Positions 52,851 to 61,081 of a stretch of 64,000 nt of DNA are shown in pieces. Each line of letters starts with the position of its first letter. The first letter of the stretch is position 1. Source of the stretch: Candidatus Anammoxibacter sp. (GTDB lineage: Bacteria; Planctomycetota; Brocadiia; Brocadiales; Anammoxibacteraceae); assembly GCA_021777105.1 (NCBI GenBank), contig JAIQZQ010000046.1, positions 1 through 64,000 on the forward strand. Direction: 5' to 3'. The position numbers and the translations under genes are program-made. Under the pieces are notes generated by a model. The model saw nothing but the letters and a program-made list of their open reading frames with translations, ran no database searches and had not been told where the DNA came from.

Positions 52851-53825
52851 ATGCTCCCAGAATTATTAATAGAATTTCGCAAACGTTATCCAGCTTTTGA
52901 GAATGGCGGGGGAGTGCAAACTGACTGCCCCTACTGCAAAGGGCTGGGGGTTCTTTGTGCCTACGATAATGGTGACGCTGGCCTTGACATACGGTTCAAG
53001 TGTCGAGCATGTGGAGAAAGCGGAGAAGCTGAAGCTTTAATGCAGGTATTCGAAAGCCTTGAAAGCGAAACTGAAACAGCGCCCCCGCAACTTGAAGATG
53101 AAAGCGAGGCCGAACAAGCGACTGCAAATCCCCAGCTCGAAAATGGCCATTTACGAATCGCAAACGAACTTGCCGAGGCTTTTCAAAGATTGCGTTTATC
53201 TGGCACTCAATGGCAAATCTTGTGGGTGATTTTACGGCAATCTTACGGATGGCATAGCCATGCTACCACAATATCAATCTCATTTTTTGAAAAACAGACC
53301 GGCGTTGATAGGAGGAACATTACAAGGTCATTAAAAGAAATGGAATATAAAAAAATTATTGTAAAAGATAAGCAGAGTTTCATAACAAGCTACGGCTTGC
53401 AAAAAGACCACACACAGTGGGGCATTAGGGGCGAAACAACCCCTGACCAACTAGAGGCGAAACCGCCCCTACCTAGGGGCAAAACGACCCCTAAAACTAG
53501 GGGCGAAATTGACGCACATATAAAGAAAGAAAAAAACTATATAAAAACATACACTCGATTTTTCGAAGAACGGTGGCTTAACTACCCGAATAAGGATGGC
53601 AAAAAAGCCGCTCAAAAACATTTCTTAGCAAGTGTTAAAAGCGATGAAGATTTAAGAGATTTCGACAAAAGTCTTGAAAATTACTTAGGCCACTTAAAGA
53701 TTGAAACTTGGAAGAGACCCAAAAACGGGTCAACATTTTTCAACAACTGGCGTGACTGGGTTGATTGGAAAGAGCCAGAAAAAGCTAACGGTAATCCAGA
53801 AAACCATTCAGGAGTTGTTTTATGA
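52851..53825 (+). CDS. Phage O-type replication initiator with zinc ribbon
   Basis: A 324-aa protein. A zinc ribbon (CPYCKGLG...FKCRACG, residues about 25-60) is followed by an acidic linker and a winged-helix domain of the phage replication protein O N-terminal family (NELAEAFQRLRLSGTQWQILWVILRQSYGWH...SISFFEKQTGVDRRNITRSLKEME, about 105-180). A repeat-rich linker (RGETTP, RGKTTP, about 190-220) comes next, then a helical C-terminal domain (FFEERWLNYPNKDGKKAAQKHF). The linker codons are the iterons listed separately. In lambda, O binds iterons inside its own gene and loads the helicase; here the helicase is encoded just downstream. Confidence 0.82.
   Translation: MLPELLIEFRKRYPAFENGGGVQTDCPYCKGLGVLCAYDNGDAGLDIRFKCRACGESGEAEALMQVFESLESETETAPPQLEDESEAEQATANPQLENGHLRIANELAEAFQRLRLSGTQWQILWVILRQSYGWHSHATTISISFFEKQTGVDRRNITRSLKEMEYKKIIVKDKQSFITSYGLQKDHTQWGIRGETTPDQLEAKPPLPRGKTTPKTRGEIDAHIKKEKNYIKTYTRFFEERWLNYPNKDGKKAAQKHFLASVKSDEDLRDFDKSLENYLGHLKIETWKRPKNGSTFFNNWRDWVDWKEPEKANGNPENHSGVVL
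53426..53560. other. Putative replication origin: four 19-bp iterons plus AT-rich stretch
   Basis: Iterons TAGGGGCGAAACAACCCCT (53426-53444), TAGAGGCGAAACCGCCCCT (53452-53470), TAGGGGCAAAACGACCCCT (53474-53492) and a degenerate TAGGGGCGAAATTGACGCA (53498-53516) are spaced 22-26 bp apart. The first three are internally palindromic. An A-rich stretch (53517-53560) follows, suitable for unwinding. The position inside the O-type gene matches the lambda ori plan. Confidence 0.75.
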
Positions 53826-53947
53826 TTTCAAAATACATCATAAGCCCAGTATTGAACTTTATCAAAGAGAAATTGATTGATTCGAAATTTACAGCAAAAC
53901 GTTCGCGCTATGTTGATTTTATAGATGATTTTTTGGAGAAAATATGA
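53822..53947 (+). CDS. 41-residue protein bridging initiator and helicase
   Basis: The ATG overlaps the initiator stop (ATGA, 53822-53825) and its TGA overlaps the primase-helicase ATG (53944-53947). Double coupling strongly supports translation. Sequence is basic and helical (VLNFIKEKLIDSKFTAKRSRYVDFIDDFLEKI). Function unknown; a helicase loader would be longer. Confidence 0.6.
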   Translation: MISKYIISPVLNFIKEKLIDSKFTAKRSRYVDFIDDFLEKI

Positions 53948-55614
53948 CACAAACTTATAGCCAGTGTCCTGAATGCAGCAACGCCAGGACAAAGAGTGGC
54001 GACAAATGTCTTAGCACAAATGTTGAGACTGGCGTTTACAACTGCCATCACTGTGGATTAAGCGGGAAGCATAACGGACAAAAACAGGCCGCCACGCCAC
54101 GCGCAGGGGCTGCAAGCGGCAAACACGCTGCCGGCAGTCAGAAAGTCGGCGGAACGGAGATTTTGAAACTTCCTGAATCTCCTTTACCGGATAATGTGGT
54201 CAAGTTTTTTATGGATCGGAGCATTTCAAAGGAGATTTTAGAGCGCAATCAGATTAAATTCAATGGCCGCGAGGTTTTGTTTCCATACTTTCGCAATGGC
54301 GAGTTGCTTAATATCAAGTACCGGACACTTGACAAGCGGTTCAGGCAAGAATCTGGAGCGGATAAAATATTTTACGGACTTGATGATATTGTCAAGCAAG
54401 AGGTGGCTGTTGTCGTTGAAGGCGAATTTGACAAGCTGGCCTTGGAGGTTGCCGGGTTTATAAACGTTTTAAGCGTGCCCGACGGTGCTCCTAGCCCGAC
54501 GGCAAAGTCATATGAGTCAAAGTTTTCCTATATTCAAAATTGCGAGGAAGCGTTGAAGGATATTAAAAAATTTATCCTTGCTGTTGACTCAGATGCGCCA
54601 GGCAAAAAGCTTGAAGAGGAATTAATTAGAAGATTAGGCCCTGAGCGTTGTTATATCGCCACATGGCCGGAGAGCTGTAAAGACGCAAACGACGCCCTTG
54701 CAAAACATGGGGCAAGTAAATTAAAAAAAACTATTGACGATGCAAAGCCCGTCCCAATTTCAGGTCTGTTTTCCATAGACGATTTTTCGGATGATCTGTT
54801 ACGTCTTTATAATCAAGGCGGGCAGAAAGGATTGACAACAGGCTGGCATTCCCTTGATGTATATTATACTATCCGTCAAGGTGAGATGAGCCTTGCAACG
54901 GGCATACCATCCCACGGTAAGTCAGAATTCATTGACGCTCTGATGGTAAATTTGGCAATCCGATATGACTGGAGATTTGCTATTTTTTCGCCTGAAAATT
55001 TCCCTATCGAATCACACGCAGCAAAATTAGCGAAAAAGTTTATCGGCAAACCTTTTCACAAAGGGTTTTCGGCAAGAATGAGCAAAGATGAATTTGACGC
55101 TTCCAGAGAGTGGCTAAGCGAGTATTTTACATTTATTTCGCCTCCTGACGAGGAACTCACAATTGATCATATCATTGCAAAAGCAAAGGTCGCGGTGGCG
55201 CGGTTTGGCATAAAGGGCTTGGTAATCGACCCTTACAATGAAATTGATAATGCACGACCGCAAGGTCTCTCGGAAACCGAGTATATCTCTAAGTGCCTTA
55301 CTAAGATTCGCAGATTTGCGCGGGCTTACAAAGTTCACGTTTGGCTAATAGCTCACCCGACTAAATTGTATAAGGACAAAATAACTGGCAAATATCCCGT
55401 TCCAAACCCATACGACATCGCCGGATCAGCCCACTTTCGAAACAAGGCCGATAATTGCATTTGCGTTTGGCGTGACCTTCTTGATGAGTCTAAAAGTGTG
55501 CAAATTCACATCCAAAAAGTCCGCTTTCGCGAGGTCGGAAAACCCGGAAAGGTTGAACTTAAATATAATATTGCATCCGGGCGGTATTCAGAAATTTTTG
55601 AGAGGAATCAATGA
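53944..55614 (+). CDS. Primase-helicase (T7 gp4/Twinkle type)
   Basis: A 556-aa replication enzyme. The zinc-binding domain CPECSNARTKSGDKCLS...NCHHCG (about 8-38) is followed by the TOPRIM primase core VVVEGEFDKLALE and ILAVDSDAPGKK with DANDAL (about 155-265). The hexameric RecA/DnaB-type helicase then starts GLTTGWHSLDVYYTIRQGEM, with Walker A GIPSHGKSE, Walker B GLVIDPYNEID and WLIAHPTK/SAHFRNKADNCICVWR. It should prime and unwind DNA at the element's fork. Overlaps genes on both sides by 4 bp. Confidence 0.93.
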   Translation: MTQTYSQCPECSNARTKSGDKCLSTNVETGVYNCHHCGLSGKHNGQKQAATPRAGAASGKHAAGSQKVGGTEILKLPESPLPDNVVKFFMDRSISKEILERNQIKFNGREVLFPYFRNGELLNIKYRTLDKRFRQESGADKIFYGLDDIVKQEVAVVVEGEFDKLALEVAGFINVLSVPDGAPSPTAKSYESKFSYIQNCEEALKDIKKFILAVDSDAPGKKLEEELIRRLGPERCYIATWPESCKDANDALAKHGASKLKKTIDDAKPVPISGLFSIDDFSDDLLRLYNQGGQKGLTTGWHSLDVYYTIRQGEMSLATGIPSHGKSEFIDALMVNLAIRYDWRFAIFSPENFPIESHAAKLAKKFIGKPFHKGFSARMSKDEFDASREWLSEYFTFISPPDEELTIDHIIAKAKVAVARFGIKGLVIDPYNEIDNARPQGLSETEYISKCLTKIRRFARAYKVHVWLIAHPTKLYKDKITGKYPVPNPYDIAGSAHFRNKADNCICVWRDLLDESKSVQIHIQKVRFREVGKPGKVELKYNIASGRYSEIFERNQ

Positions 55615-55763
55615 TAAATAATCAAACAAATATTAATACTTTATTTCGTCAATATCATGACATTAATAAACAGCGTGTTGCAGCTAAAAATCCAAAATCA
55701 GAGCAAGTGTTTTCAAAAAAGGCGAAGGGTATAAAAAACCTCATAAAACGTTCAATGTTTTGA
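55611..55763 (+). CDS. 50-residue basic protein
   Basis: ATG overlaps the stop of the primase-helicase (55611-55614). Sequence NTLFRQYHDINKQRVAAKNPKSEQVFSKKAKG is basic and Gln/Asn-rich. Unknown function. Coupling supports expression. Confidence 0.5.
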   Translation: MINNQTNINTLFRQYHDINKQRVAAKNPKSEQVFSKKAKGIKNLIKRSMF

Positions 55764-55905
55764 AAAATGCCCACAATGCACCCCCTTGCCCCCGCAAAAC
55801 TAAAGGGCGCAAAAAGAGGAAATAAGTTAAGCGGTGTACTATAAAACGCAACAAACATGTATTTGGTAATTTACCAAAATCTAATGAAAGATCAAAGGAA
55901 AAACA

Positions 55906-56742
55906 TTGAAAACACAAATAGTTTTAAAAAATCAGTTGGAAATAGACACAAATAATTTGTCGGCAGATGTTGTTTCTGAATTAAAGGACTCTGCAACGTT
56001 TTTAAATCCAAAATGGATCGCATGCCAGAATAATGGTTCTGGCACCAGAAACGTTGAAAAAATACTAAAATTTTTTGATCACGATATTTTTGGAAATTTG
56101 GAAATGCCGCGCGGGCTGAAAGGCGGAGTTTTGGATATTTTGCAAAGTCACGGGGTTAATTATGAGATAGTTGACAGAACCCGGAAGCGGCCTAATGTAA
56201 CCTATAGATTCACTGGAGGCTTGCGCGATTTTCAACAAAAAGCAGTCTCGTTAATTCTGCAAAACGATATAGGCGTTCTGGAAAATCCCGCAGAATCAGA
56301 CAGTATAATTGTCGCATTAAACCTTATTGCGCAGCGCATGCAACCCACACTAATAATGACTTCCAATCGAGAGATTTTGTGTCAATGGCGCGAACAAGCC
56401 AAGACCCATCTGGGCATGAGGGATGACGAAATTGGCCAGGTTGCTAATGGCCGAAAAAAAATCCGAAACCTGACAATTGCTACCGTCCATGGCCTGGCCA
56501 AATGCGCAGGCGAAATCCGCCGGCATTTCGGGTTTGTTATCGTAGCCGAGGGCCACTGCATTGATGAAAAACGATTTCATAACATAATACAAAAATTTGA
56601 CAGCCGGTATCTTTTATGCCTCTTGAACACGCCATTTCTGTGTGACAAATCAACCGAAATTGTCCGTTGTTTTTTTGGTGAAAGCGTCCACAAAATCGAC
56701 TCAACAGAGTTGGAAACAACCGGAAAGTACATAATGGGATAA
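55906..56742 (+). CDS. Degenerate SF2 helicase N-terminal domain (catalytically dead)
   Basis: A 278-aa protein (TTG start, AAGGAA upstream) that aligns by eye with the N-terminal half of phage/plasmid SF2 DNA helicases: GLRDFQQKAV (Q-motif region, about 105), PTLIMTSNREILCQW (Ia), EIGQVANGRKKI and ITVA-like TIATVHGL. Every catalytic motif is altered. The Walker A PTGSGKT position reads PAESDSI (128-134, Lys to Ser133). The DECH position reads AEGH (214-217, Asp lost). SATP reads LNTP (240-243). RecA domain 2 is absent. The frame is nevertheless intact, suggesting a retained non-enzymatic role such as DNA binding or decoy subunit. Confidence 0.75.
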   Translation: MKTQIVLKNQLEIDTNNLSADVVSELKDSATFLNPKWIACQNNGSGTRNVEKILKFFDHDIFGNLEMPRGLKGGVLDILQSHGVNYEIVDRTRKRPNVTYRFTGGLRDFQQKAVSLILQNDIGVLENPAESDSIIVALNLIAQRMQPTLIMTSNREILCQWREQAKTHLGMRDDEIGQVANGRKKIRNLTIATVHGLAKCAGEIRRHFGFVIVAEGHCIDEKRFHNIIQKFDSRYLLCLLNTPFLCDKSTEIVRCFFGESVHKIDSTELETTGKYIMG

Positions 56743-56745
56743 ACT

Positions 56746-56889
56746 ATGAAAAAAATTATAGACAATAAACAGAGGCATTCCAAATGGGGTAAGAAATTTA
56801 TGGAGACGGATATTGAAAGATGGCTCAAAAATCGCAAGATTTCTGATGAGATTGGAAAGGTACAAAAAAGGGTTGACGATGAATCTTAA
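56746..56889 (+). CDS. 47-residue charged protein
   Basis: ATG 4 bp after the stop of the degenerate helicase. Lys/Arg/Asp-rich helical sequence (RHSKWGKKFMETDIERWLKNRKI). Overlaps the next gene by 11 bp. Unknown function. Confidence 0.5.
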   Translation: MKKIIDNKQRHSKWGKKFMETDIERWLKNRKISDEIGKVQKRVDDES

Positions 56890-57019
56890 ATTACTTTTCC
56901 CAACAATTTTAATCATTTTGGACGTTTTCGCGTCTGGCGTTTATTTCCATTCCGGTGATATCAGGCACGGCGTGTATTGGTTAAGCGCGGCTGTTTTGAC
57001 GGCATGCGTGACTTTTTGA
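56879..57019 (+). CDS. Small two-span membrane protein
   Basis: A 46-aa protein, almost wholly hydrophobic, with spans LLFPTILIILDVFASGVYF and GVYWLSAAVLTACVTF. AAGGG upstream. Small hydrophobic proteins of this type occur widely in phage-like operons, for example as holins or inhibitors; the role here is unknown. Confidence 0.55.
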   Translation: MNLKLLFPTILIILDVFASGVYFHSGDIRHGVYWLSAAVLTACVTF

Positions 57020-57044
57020 TGTGTTTTTAAAGGAAGGTGGTTCG

Positions 57045-57842
57045 ATGGAAGATTTAACAGTTAACAACCCAGATAAATTAAAGAAATTATTGCCGTTAAG
57101 CGAAGGCGATATTAATGGTGAGAAAATACAAACTGTGGATGCTAGAGATTTGTATGAGTTTTTGGAAGTAAGGTCAAACTTTCGTGATTGGATAAAAAAT
57201 AGGATAGACGATTACAGCTTTACCGATAGCGTTGATTACGTAACCTTTTTAGATAAAACGGCTTCAGGGCAGGCGATAAAAAATTATCACCTTACTTTGG
57301 ACATGGCAAAAGAACTCGCAATGGTCGAAAGGAACGACAAAGGGAAACGGGCGCGAAAGTATTTTATCGAATGTGAAAAGCGATTATTAGCCCCGGTAAA
57401 ATCTGTAACATTTAAAGAATCTCTAAAACTCCTTATAGCTGAAATTGAAAAAAACGAAAAATTAGAAGGAGAAATTCAAACTAATGCCACGCTGGTCAAT
57501 TATGCCAAGGCCGTCGTGACGGCAAATAATGGCGTACCAATTCGTGATTGGGTTAGCACTATGAAAAAAGAACAAGGACTTCAGGTTGGAGAGCGCAAAG
57601 TCATAAACTTTTTAATAGACAGGAAAATATTGTACCGCAAAGAGAATAACCAGCTACGCCCATATGCAGACCGTTTTGACTGGTTTTCCGCCGAACCTCT
57701 TGTGCTTTCCAGGCCACAAGGCAATAAAGAAGTTGTAAGCTTAAAAATCACAGGCACCGGGCAAGTGGCGTTAACGGATCAGGTGCTTGGACATTTTGTT
57801 GGGCAAGGCAAAACAGAGGCTATGACAGGCCAAACAGTGTAA
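57045..57842 (+). CDS. AntA/AntB-type antirepressor
   Basis: A 265-aa regulator. The N-terminal AntA/AntB domain (ARDLYEFLEVRSNFRDWIKNRIDDYSF...YHLTLDMAKELAMVERNDKGKRARKYFIECEKRL, about 35-115) and a C-terminal phage antirepressor KilAC-like winged helix (VPIRDWVSTMKKEQGLQVGERKVINFLIDRKILYR, about 165-205) are complete. Antirepressors lift prophage repression, usually by binding the CI-type repressor. No such repressor is recognised on the element except the HigA-like and RHH proteins. ATG 57045 follows AAGGAAGG. Confidence 0.88.
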   Translation: MEDLTVNNPDKLKKLLPLSEGDINGEKIQTVDARDLYEFLEVRSNFRDWIKNRIDDYSFTDSVDYVTFLDKTASGQAIKNYHLTLDMAKELAMVERNDKGKRARKYFIECEKRLLAPVKSVTFKESLKLLIAEIEKNEKLEGEIQTNATLVNYAKAVVTANNGVPIRDWVSTMKKEQGLQVGERKVINFLIDRKILYRKENNQLRPYADRFDWFSAEPLVLSRPQGNKEVVSLKITGTGQVALTDQVLGHFVGQGKTEAMTGQTV

Positions 57843-58277
57843 AAATTTTGGCGGCTGTATTTTTTTAGGAGTCCCTGAAAATATTTGGGGTAGGCCCTTG
57901 GTCATGTGCCCCCACCCTTAAGAGGTTTTAATAAATCCGGCAAAATATATGTGTCATGGTTTAACTAATAAAATCCGACGGGGACAAAATAAATAATGGT
58001 CATATAGTACCCGACTTGGTCATTTAATAAAATCACCTTTTAATTTTACATCGCGCCTTGTGCCGGTAGGCCCGGCAGCAAACAACACCGGCAGAGTGTA
58101 AAACTGTTAAGCCGTTTAATATGGGTAACTTAATTTGCCATCAAACAGAACTTAATGATTATCGGCTGACGTTGAAAAGGATTATTTAAGCTGCCAGTAT
58201 TTAAACACGATATAGTTATAAAGCATAATGGTCATTTAGATATTTGAATTTGTTAATTTTTGAAGGAGGTTGTACTA
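57843..58277. other. Regulatory gap with repeated TGGTCAT heptamers
   Basis: No gene in 435 bp. TGGTCAT occurs at 57899-57905, 57997-58003, 58017-58023 and 58230-58236. A GC-rich hairpin GCCGGT/ACCGGC lies near 58072-58097. A likely control region for the excisionase/methylase operon. Confidence 0.5.
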
Positions 58278-58493
58278 ATGCAAAGTTTGAAACTTGAAAA
58301 AAATAATAACACCGGGCTTTTAGATGTTAATGAAGCTGCGGACTTTTTAAAAGTGCCCAAGTCTGCTATCTACGGCTTTACAATGCGTAAGGAGATAAAA
58401 CATAGCAAAATTGGAAATAGATTGCGATTTAGGCAAAGAGATTTAGATATCTTCGTTAATCAAAATTCAGTGGAGGCTGGCGAGTTTGATTAA
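58278..58493 (+). CDS. Excisionase-like HTH protein
   Basis: A 71-aa MerR/excisionase-family DNA-binding protein: LLDVNEAADFLKVPKSAIYGFTMRKEIKHSKIGNRLRFRQRDLDIFV is the standard HTH_17 layout with winged strand. GAAGGAGG lies upstream of ATG 58278. Overlaps the methylase by 8 bp. Probably the recombination directionality factor for the integrase or a local regulator. Confidence 0.85.
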   Translation: MQSLKLEKNNNTGLLDVNEAADFLKVPKSAIYGFTMRKEIKHSKIGNRLRFRQRDLDIFVNQNSVEAGEFD

Positions 58494-59292
58494 ATCTCCT
58501 GTAAGCACAATTGGCGGCAAATATTTCCTGCGTGATTTCCTAAACGCTCAGATCCCAGAACACAAAGTATTTTGTGAAGCATTCGCCGGCGCCGGCCATT
58601 TACTGTTTCATAAACAACCGGCTGATATTGAGATTCTAAATGATATCAACAATGATTTGATCTGCTTCTATAGGGTTATCCAGAATCAGGAGAACAGAGA
58701 GCGGCTGATTAACATTTTAAATGGTTTCCCGTTTGCCCGTAAAACTTTCAATGATATCTCACGGCGATGGAAACTCAATGACAGGCCATGCGATGACATT
58801 CTAAGAGCTGGTGAGTGGTTTTACTTGTCTCGTTCCTGTTTTAGCGCGGATTTCGAACGTGGCGGCTTTGCAACGCCATCAGTAAGCGGGCGCAACCCAG
58901 CTAAAACGTTTAGAAATTTGACTGACAGTTTAGAAGGGATAAGTAAACGTCTGCGGTTTGTGACGTTTGAAAATCTTGATTATTCAGAATGCATTCAGAG
59001 ATTTGATTCAAAAAATACCCTGTTTTACTGTGATCCGCCATATCTGGATACTGAATTCTATTATCAAAAAGGATGCTTTAAGAACGAAGATCATTATAAA
59101 CTTGCTGATATGTTACATCAAATCAAAGGCAAGGCCATGATTACCCATTACGAAAATGATACATACGATGAGCTTTATAAGGATTGGAATAGATTTGATT
59201 ATGAAACTTTTAAAGTGTCCAGAGGCATTACTAAAACCAGCAAAGCAGAGACAAGGCCACGAGCAACAGAGGTTCTTTATTGTAATTTTTAA
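58486..59292 (+). CDS. D12-class DNA adenine methyltransferase (Dam-like)
   Basis: A 268-aa N6-adenine methylase. The SAM-binding start VSTIGGKYFLRDFL and FCEAFAGAGHLLF, the ILNDINNDLICFYR segment and catalytic DPPY (in FYCDPPYLDTEFY, about residue 182) are all present. TTG start with GGAGG; overlaps the excisionase-like gene. No restriction partner is nearby, so it is an orphan that may protect the element or control its replication and regulation. Confidence 0.9.
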   Translation: MIKSPVSTIGGKYFLRDFLNAQIPEHKVFCEAFAGAGHLLFHKQPADIEILNDINNDLICFYRVIQNQENRERLINILNGFPFARKTFNDISRRWKLNDRPCDDILRAGEWFYLSRSCFSADFERGGFATPSVSGRNPAKTFRNLTDSLEGISKRLRFVTFENLDYSECIQRFDSKNTLFYCDPPYLDTEFYYQKGCFKNEDHYKLADMLHQIKGKAMITHYENDTYDELYKDWNRFDYETFKVSRGITKTSKAETRPRATEVLYCNF

Positions 59293-59453
59293 ATCTCGGC
59301 ATTTTCCATTAACTCGTTATAGTGTTTCATTGCTCTATCATATTCTTCTTGAGAGACTTTGTTTTCAGGTTTTTCGTTTTCTATTGCTTCTTTTAAGAAA
59401 CGTTCAGCGTCTTCCCCATATAAGATAGGCGTTTCTTTTATTGGTGTAGCCAT
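59289..59453 (-). CDS. Small antitoxin-like protein
   Basis: A 54-aa acidic protein (MATPIKETPILYGEDAERFLKE...SQEEYDRAMKHYNELM), of the look of small antitoxins that begin with a short beta segment and continue as helix. The start is set by GGAGG 7 nt upstream. It is the only minus-strand gene of the element, and its 3' end overlaps the methylase end by 4 bp. No toxin is adjacent. Confidence 0.65.
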   Translation of the reverse strand: MATPIKETPILYGEDAERFLKEAIENEKPENKVSQEEYDRAMKHYNELMENAEI

Positions 59454-59754
59454 AATATAACCTCCGTTATGAAATCTTTTATGTATATAAAAATAATACC
59501 ATATTGAATTATTAACCACAAATGATAAGACTAGACTAAAACAGATAAAACCAGATAAAAATAAATAAAAAGACTTGACTAAAACGTAATAGTACGCATA
59601 ATATTTCGTACCATTACAAATTAAACATAGAATTTACGGGTGCAGCCGGAATCATTATATAATCCTGAGCAATCAGGGGGAAAGGCGATAGTTAACGCTC
59701 TGCACAGCGTTGGCGACTCGCCTTTTTTTATTGATGGAAAGGAGGTAAAAAATC
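59454..59754. other. Gap before integrase: AGATAAAA repeats and hairpin
   Basis: Contains tandem AGATAAAACCAGATAAAA (59543-59560), partly repeated after the integrase (60948-60963). A two-arm hairpin AAGGCGA/TCGCCTT (59682-59724) enclosing AACGCT/AGCGTT (59694-59711) is followed by Ts just before the integrase ribosome binding site. The repeats are candidate integrase arm sites; the hairpin may attenuate integrase expression. Confidence 0.55.
59682..59728 (+). terminator. Attenuator-like hairpin upstream of integrase
   Basis: Nested stems ending in a run of T only 26 bp before the integrase ATG, so transcription reading in from the left would be blocked. Confidence 0.5.
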
Positions 59755-60918
59755 ATGGCTGTGAGATATCGCAAATATCATCCCCAGTGCAAAGAGATAA
59801 ATTGCAAAGGCAGGGCCGGCAAACAATGCCCCGCAGATCGGCCCAAGAACGCGCAAAACGGCTCATATAGGAAGTGCGGGCAATGGGTTATTGAACTGTT
59901 TGATGAAAACAAAAAATGGCAATCAATGGTGTTTAAAGACGTTCGTAGCCGGGCTGATGCTGAAAAGAGGTTGAGCATTTTAATAGGCGATAGAGAGAGA
60001 GGCGCGTTAAACCTTTCAACCCGTAAGGCACTGCCAATATTAGCTGAATATTGCCAAAAATATTTGGAGACGGCAAAGCATGATAAAGAAAACACGAAAC
60101 ATAAAAAAGTGGCGCTGGTAAATATTCTTTCCAGATACCTTGGCGATTATCGACTTGATAAGATAACACCTTTTGTTGTTGAGAAATTCAGGATTGATCG
60201 GCAGGAAAAAGACGGGGTAGGTAACAATACGACAAATCAAGATGTGACTGGCCTGGCAATTATATTAAATCGCGCAATTCGTGATGGTTTGATAGACAAA
60301 AACCCGTGTACTGGTATTCCAAAGCTAAAGATTGCAAAGGTAAAGGATAGACTCTTATCCCCCGAAGAAATAAAACTGTTGTTTGGTTTGGAGGGCAGAG
60401 ACCGCATAATGACTCTATTAGGGTTGTTTACCGCCGCTAGGTTGAATGAGATACTTCGATTGAGCCGGGATGATATTAATTTTGAAACTCGAATTGTGAC
60501 TTTATTTCAGTCTAAAGTTAATAAGTTTTTAGACATTCCGTTGAGCAGTTTTTTAGTATCTGAGTTACGTTCATATATAAGCAGCTGTAAAGGTGATAGA
60601 CTTTTTGAAGAAGGCGAGATAAGAGCGAAGACAGTTCAAAGATATAGTAAGCATTTCAGCCATTTATTTAAAAGTATAGGAATAAATGAGTTCACGTTTC
60701 ACACATTGCGTCATTGTAGTTCAACATTTTTGCAAGACTCAGGCGCAAGCATTGTAACGGCGTCTGAGATTTTAGGGCACTCTAAACCCACAATTACAGC
60801 GCAAACTTATACACACGCCAAATTAGAAGGCAAGAGGGGCGCAATAGAAAACATCACGAACCATGTTTTGGATATGGCAAATGAAAAGAGTGATTTAAAC
60901 GACGCAAAGACAGGTTAA
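59755..60918 (+). CDS. Tyrosine recombinase/integrase
   Basis: A 387-aa phage-type integrase. The N-terminus carries four Cys (CKEINC...KQC...KCG), a possible zinc knuckle, which is unusual. An arm-binding/SAM-like domain and catalytic domain follow, with Arg in FTAARLNEILRL, Lys region VTLFQSKVNKF, FHTLRHCSS (HxxR), GHSKPTITAQTYTH with the second His and the Tyr nucleophile. AAAGGAGG precedes the ATG. It lies at the right end of the element next to the repeats, as expected. Confidence 0.93.
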   Translation: MAVRYRKYHPQCKEINCKGRAGKQCPADRPKNAQNGSYRKCGQWVIELFDENKKWQSMVFKDVRSRADAEKRLSILIGDRERGALNLSTRKALPILAEYCQKYLETAKHDKENTKHKKVALVNILSRYLGDYRLDKITPFVVEKFRIDRQEKDGVGNNTTNQDVTGLAIILNRAIRDGLIDKNPCTGIPKLKIAKVKDRLLSPEEIKLLFGLEGRDRIMTLLGLFTAARLNEILRLSRDDINFETRIVTLFQSKVNKFLDIPLSSFLVSELRSYISSCKGDRLFEEGEIRAKTVQRYSKHFSHLFKSIGINEFTFHTLRHCSSTFLQDSGASIVTASEILGHSKPTITAQTYTHAKLEGKRGAIENITNHVLDMANEKSDLNDAKTG

Positions 60919-60925
60919 AAGAAAT

Positions 60926-60945
60926 GTCGTACTCTCGTCGTACCT
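60926..60945 (+). repeat. 20-bp repeat inside right element end
   Basis: Identical to 46106-46125, 8 bp after the integrase stop. Confidence 0.7.
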
Positions 60946-61081
60946 GTAGATAAAACCAGATAAGAAAGGATAAAAAGAGATAAAACTTAAAAACAGCCGG
61001 GATGACTTGGTATTACTAGCAGAATCAAACATTTGAAAACAGATAAAAAAGGATATGAAAAGATTAAAAACGCAGGAAAAA

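Noticed and set aside
59640..59870. Plus-strand frame overlapping the integrase start
   Set aside because: It spans the attenuator-like hairpin and overlaps the clearly conserved integrase N-terminus in another frame; no ribosome binding site.
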